Below, piece by piece: positions 4,720 to 5,267 of a DNA stretch of 5,267 bases (within the stretch, counting starts at the first letter, position 1; every line of letters starts with the position of its first letter). The notes under the pieces were generated by a model. It did no database searches. It saw nothing but the letters and a program-made list of their open reading frames with translations, and had not been told where the DNA came from. Both the position numbers and the translations under genes were made by a program. This stretch comes from Prevotella sp. (GTDB lineage Bacteria; Bacteroidota; Bacteroidia; Bacteroidales; Bacteroidaceae), in NCBI GenBank assembly GCA_017632825.1, contig JAGBQP010000003.1, positions 1 to 5,267 on the forward strand, written 5' to 3'.

Positions 4720-5267
4720 ATGACAAAAAAGCAGATATTCAGCCTCTTTTTGGCTACTTTTTGCACATTGACGGCCTTCGCTCAAGAAGAAGGCAAGCCC
4801 AAGGTGTCACCAGTTGCCTACTATCTTGACAACGAAAACACTTGGCAGGAGTCCACAAGAATTGACGACGGCGAAGCACCACTGGAGGTCACCTTCCGCG
4901 CCAACCCCGCCAACATGGGCGGCCACACGCCGAGCTATGAATGGCACTTCCACAAGCAGAGCATGCAAGGCGATGAGGATGACAAAGGCGACTTCCTTGT
5001 GCGCTACGAGGAGGAGACGACCTACCGCTTTGTGGAGTCGGGTGCTTTCGACGTGACGCTAATCTGCCGTCTCTCAGACACCGGCGAACTGGTCGATTCT
5101 GCTACCGTGGTCGTCACCATCAGCGAGAGTCGCCTGGAGTTTCCCAATGCATTTTCGCCCAACAACGACGGTACCAACGACGTCTATGGTGCCAAGGGTG
5201 TCAACGACCCGCAGAGTCCTGCTCACTGGAAGAGCATTGTTGAGTTCCACGCCTACATTTTCAATCG
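4720..5267 (+). CDS. Secreted protein with PKD-like domain and gliding-motility/T9SS (CHU_C-type) C-terminal domain; 3' end outside window
   Basis: An open frame begins at ATG 4720-4722 and runs off the right edge after 182 complete codons. The signal peptide is M-T-K-K, hydrophobic 6-20, with probable cleavage after AFA (19-21) before Gln22. Residues about 49-136 look like one PKD/Ig-like domain: DGEAPLEVTFRANP (50-63), YEWHF (73-77), YRFVESGAFDVTLIC (102-116) and a closing strand SATVVVTIS (127-135). From Leu139 the sequence reads LEFPNAFSPNNDGTNDVY (139-156) and later EFHAYIFNR at the edge. This is the hallmark opening of the gliding-motility-associated C-terminal domain (CHU_C, TIGR04131-type), a type B sorting signal for the type IX secretion system. 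Since that domain is usually about 85-90 residues and terminal, the whole protein is probably near 230 residues, an inference. Predicted location: outer membrane, cell surface or outside. A short acidic loop (D85-D91) interrupts the PKD-like domain. Confidence 0.85.
   Translation, partial: MTKKQIFSLFLATFCTLTAFAQEEGKPKVSPVAYYLDNENTWQESTRIDDGEAPLEVTFRANPANMGGHTPSYEWHFHKQSMQGDEDDKGDFLVRYEEETTYRFVESGAFDVTLICRLSDTGELVDSATVVVTISESRLEFPNAFSPNNDGTNDVYGAKGVNDPQSPAHWKSIVEFHAYIFN

Overview
The window looks like a chromosomal segment of a Bacteroidales bacterium, most likely in or near Prevotellaceae. The reasons are a gliding-motility/type IX-secretion-like C-terminal domain (CHU_C type) on one protein, a PorT-type outer-membrane barrel, a Bacteroidetes-style peptide transporter, weak Shine-Dalgarno use, and TAnnTTTG-type -7 promoter boxes. 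Base composition is close to balanced. The genus is inferred from remembered family resemblance, not from a search.

Layout. Positions 2-232 (+) are the 3' end of a UPF0371/DUF1846 gene that enters from the left. It converges, across a gap of only 24 bp, on a block of four minus-strand genes that fills 257-4623. In transcription order (right to left) these are: a secreted type 1 periplasmic-binding-fold protein (4623-3502), a secreted outer-membrane beta-barrel protein (3496-2744), a POT/PTR2-family oligopeptide:proton symporter (2712-1183), and an endonuclease/exonuclease/phosphatase-family hydrolase (1189-257). The gaps are 5 nt, 31 nt and a 7-nt overlap, so one transcription unit is likely. 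It would be driven from a promoter with a TACTTTTG -7 box at 4652-4659. Divergently, from 4720 (+), a secreted protein with one PKD-like domain and the beginning of a CHU_C sorting domain runs off the right edge. The 96-bp divergent region carries a -7 candidate on each strand.

How the genes may work together. The four-gene block encodes proteins predicted for three envelope compartments (periplasm, outer membrane, inner membrane) plus a metal-dependent hydrolase. Peptide uptake by the POT protein is the only well-founded transport function. Any functional link among the four genes is inference from spacing. The divergent gene is a probable type IX secretion cargo.

No mobile element, CRISPR array, tRNA or rRNA was seen, and there is no gene-free stretch longer than about 100 bp. 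The most notable non-gene signals are a perfect 12-bp inverted repeat around the codons of an active-site motif in the hydrolase gene, a missing first glutamate in the transporter's E-x-x-E-R motif, and a hydrolase N-terminus too short for an ordinary cleaved signal peptide.
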